From NCBI GenBank assembly GCA_964475955.1, contig CAYYZY010000266.1, positions 1 through 9,330 of the forward strand: a DNA stretch of 9,330 nucleotides, in the 5' to 3' direction. Below the pieces are notes generated by a model. It saw only the letters and a program-made list of their open reading frames with translations. It had not been told where the DNA came from and made no database searches. The translations under genes were made by a program, and so were the position numbers. This document shows positions 7,933 to 9,330 of this stretch, piece after piece (position 1 is the stretch's first letter; every line of letters begins with the position of its first letter). The DNA comes from DATKZH01 sp964475955 (GTDB taxonomy: Bacteria; Planctomycetota; Planctomycetia; Pirellulales; Thermoguttaceae).

Positions 7933-8550
7933 ATGGCTTTCATCCGAGACGGTTCCGAAGGCCCCCGCGCGCCGATCCGAACCGGCTACCGCGAGCTGAC
8001 GGTGGCCGGCGTGGTGCTGGGTGTCATCCAGGGCGTGATCCTCAACGTGGCCTTCGTCTACGTGGCGCTGAAGATCGGCTTCGGCGTGACCGGCTCCACC
8101 GTAGCCGCGATCATGGGCTACGCGCTGTTGACCGGCGTGATGAAGCGGGGCACGAGCGTCGAAAACAACATCAACCAGACGATCGCCTCGGGCATCAACA
8201 CCAGCGGCTTCGGCATCGTCTTCACGCTGCCCGCCCTGTTTATGCTCGACGCCAAGTGGCGCGCCGAAGGCGGCCCGGGGCTCGACGCCGACGGCTTGCG
8301 CGCGCGGGTCGACCGGCTCCTGGCCGAGTGCATGGCGCCGCTGGTCGAGAACCGCAACTTGCTGATCGAAACCTACGGCATGAAGGCCGGCGCCGACCTG
8401 ATCCTGACGGCCTCGGCCGCGGAACGCAATTTCCACCGCGCCTGGTCGGCGGCCGCCGACGGGTGCATGCCCGAGGCGCGCCTTGCTTTGAAAAGAGCGA
8501 CCGCCACGGCCGCGGAGCTGGCGGCGCTGGTCGAATCCGAGTGCCGGTAG
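7933..8550 (+). CDS. Truncated OPT-family transporter N-terminus fused to an unrelated soluble tail
   Basis: From the ATG at 7933 this encodes 205 residues. Residues about 19-110 look like the N-terminus of an oligopeptide transporter (OPT/YSL) family protein: RELTVAGVVLGVIQG, a first membrane segment running to VYVALKIGFGV, a second across STVAAIMGYALL, the characteristic ENNINQTIASG (78-88), and a third segment ending FTLPALFML (97-105). Full OPT proteins have some 600 or more residues and many more membrane spans. Here the similarity stops around residue 115 and a hydrophilic, probably helical tail of about 90 residues follows that I do not recognise. The tail is clearly coding in composition, with nearly every third base G or C, so this is not simple read-through. 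Transport activity is unlikely. It may be a remnant from a deletion that joined two genes, or a genuine small membrane-anchored protein. No Shine-Dalgarno is evident. It converges on cheX with a 23-base gap. Confidence 0.6.
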   Translation: MAFIRDGSEGPRAPIRTGYRELTVAGVVLGVIQGVILNVAFVYVALKIGFGVTGSTVAAIMGYALLTGVMKRGTSVENNINQTIASGINTSGFGIVFTLPALFMLDAKWRAEGGPGLDADGLRARVDRLLAECMAPLVENRNLLIETYGMKAGADLILTASAAERNFHRAWSAAADGCMPEARLALKRATATAAELAALVESECR

Positions 8551-8573
8551 GCGGCGCGGTATGGGAGAGAGTG

Positions 8574-9098
8574 CTACAGCCGGATCAGCGAGATGGCGAT
8601 CTGCATCATCCGGTCGTCGAGCATCACGGCCTCCTCGTTCTGGTGCTCGAAGGTGACCGACGCGTATTCCAGGCCCTTCGTGTAGGCGATCTGGTAGTGC
8701 TGGCCCACGATCACCGAGGGCACGGTCACGTGACGGAACGCCCAGGCGGTTCCTCCCAGACCCGTCTTGATCCCCCCGGCGATGATGTTGGTGATCTCTC
8801 CCACGGCGTCGACCACCTGGCTGCTGATGGCGTTGCAGGGCTCCTGAAGCAGACCGCCGACCAGCGAGAAGGCGGCCTTTTCGGCCAGGTTTACCGTGAT
8901 GAACCCCGACACGTCGCCCTGCACGCCGATCAGGCCCGTGATGCTCCCCCGGTCGGAGGTCGGCACGGCCGACAGGCCCACGCACCGGGCCTCGGCCCCA
9001 CACATGGTCAGGCATCCGTTGACGCCGCTGGTGACGGCCTTCACGAGCACGGGGTCGGCGACCACCGCTTGCAGCGGGTCGATGGTGGCTGGGGCCAT
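8574..9098 (-). CDS. cheX: CheX-like chemotaxis phosphatase family protein
   Basis: A cytoplasmic protein of 174 residues in the CheC/CheX/FliY family, which dephosphorylates phosphorylated receiver domains such as CheY. The match is a single CheX domain (about 20-170). It includes the GLIGVQGDVSGFITVNL strand pair (55-71) and the active-site helix VVDAVGEITNIIAGGIK (95-111), where the E-x2-N motif E101...N104 is intact. The later PSVIVGQHY and ASVTFEHQNE strands fit the rest of the domain. There are three Cys residues near the N-terminus or middle (29, 33, 39) and one at 88. The start at 9098 has AAGGAA seven bases upstream. No chemoreceptor, CheA, CheW or flagellar gene is present, so this is an orphan CheX, perhaps acting in a non-chemotactic two-component pathway. 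The gene symbol denotes the family. Confidence 0.85.
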   Translation of the reverse strand: MAPATIDPLQAVVADPVLVKAVTSGVNGCLTMCGAEARCVGLSAVPTSDRGSITGLIGVQGDVSGFITVNLAEKAAFSLVGGLLQEPCNAISSQVVDAVGEITNIIAGGIKTGLGGTAWAFRHVTVPSVIVGQHYQIAYTKGLEYASVTFEHQNEEAVMLDDRMMQIAISLIRL

Positions 9099-9105
9099 CC
9101 GGGCG

Positions 9106-9111
9106 TTCCTT
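9106..9111 (-). promoter_or_regulatory. Ribosome binding site of cheX
   Basis: AAGGAA on the minus strand, seven bases upstream of the ATG at 9098, supports that start. Confidence 0.5.
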
Positions 9112-9182
9112 GGTGGGGGCTCTTCGTGCGTCGTCTTCGCGGGAACTCAGGGTCGCGCAAGGGGCGATCGTCGGAACTTCGC

Positions 9183-9231
9183 GGTGGGGCACGTTTCCAA
9201 TGCGCCGCGCACGTTGGAATCGTGCCCCACC
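9183..9231. repeat. Long interrupted palindrome (REP/MITE-like) upstream of cheX
   Basis: GGTGGGGCACG (9183-9193) pairs perfectly with CGTGCCCCACC (9221-9231). After one T-T mismatch, TTCCAA (9195-9200) pairs with TTGGAA (9214-9219). Inside, TGCG (9201-9204) can pair with CGCA (9208-9211), leaving two unpaired bases. The whole is a 49-base hairpin with about 21 bp. It lies 84 bases upstream of the cheX start. No T-run follows on either strand. The symmetry fits a dispersed palindromic element, an operator or a transcript-end structure; only the palindrome itself is certain. Confidence 0.72.
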
Positions 9232-9330
9232 CCTTTGTGTGCTCAATCCTATCGGGGCCTTGCGGCCGCAGCTGCGTAAGACGGAATGGCATTCTACGCC
9301 GGCAACCGGGGAGGACGGGGGCGGCGAAAT
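9232..9330. other. Unassigned sequence at the right edge
   Basis: About 100 bases with no gene start, hairpin or repeat I can support. The minus strand has a TAGAAT hexamer near 9290-9295, but no -35 box at the proper spacing. Confidence 0.4.

Noticed and set aside
6771..7943. Longer 390-residue start for the TIM-barrel isomerase
   Set aside because: The extra N-terminal residues are not protein-like, and the ATG at 7694 has a good ribosome binding site and begins directly with the first barrel strand.
7816..9246. A 476-residue open frame on the minus strand across the OPT chimera and cheX
   Set aside because: It is out of frame with cheX, reads as Arg/Gly/His-rich low complexity, and covers both the OPT-like gene and the palindrome.

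Overview
The window is GC-rich DNA with short intergenic gaps, strong G/C bias at third codon positions and genes on both strands. The mix of genes is one I associate with Planctomycetota (perhaps Pirellulales-like): a xylose-isomerase-like TIM-barrel protein, a stand-alone CheX, an OPT-type transporter fragment, a degenerate receiver protein with a Pro-Trp-Gly-Gly loop, and a YHS-headed copper ATPase. This assignment is inference from gene content. There is no rRNA or phylogenetic marker here. I see no tRNA, rRNA, CRISPR array, integrase or transposase.

Layout. (1) 49-639, minus: receiver-domain protein with Glu at the phospho-acceptor position and probably a short Cys-containing N-terminal extension. 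(2) 640-1036: divergent intergenic region. (3) 1037-3466, plus: P1B-type copper-exporting ATPase with a YHS domain and two tandem Cys-rich heavy-metal-binding domains. (4) 3467-3779: intergenic region ending in two mutually exclusive hairpins. (5) 3780-5027 and 5024-5473, plus: a CPA2-type cation/proton antiporter overlapping an RpiB/LacAB-type sugar-phosphate isomerase by 4 bp. (6) About 5559-5597: a 14-bp tandem repeat, G-rich on the minus strand, where converging genes meet. (7) 6771-7694 then 5589-6731, minus: a sugar phosphate isomerase/epimerase followed by a MalK/UgpC-type ABC ATPase, probably one operon, with a candidate promoter at 7741-7769. (8) 7933-8550, plus: N-terminal part of an OPT-family transporter joined in frame to an unrelated soluble tail. 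(9) 8574-9098, minus: CheX-like phosphatase. (10) 9183-9231: a long interrupted palindrome upstream of cheX.

How the genes fit together. Two small groups concern carbohydrates: antiporter with rpiB, and TIM-barrel isomerase with the sugar ABC ATPase. Neither includes a permease or a binding protein. The copper ATPase stands alone. The receiver protein and CheX belong to the same signalling world (CheX dephosphorylates receiver domains), but they sit at opposite ends and no chemoreceptor, CheA or CheW is present. I found no convincing complete new multi-gene system. The best leads are the OPT/unknown chimera, the Glu-substituted receiver, the switch-like leader before the antiporter, and the two repeat elements.
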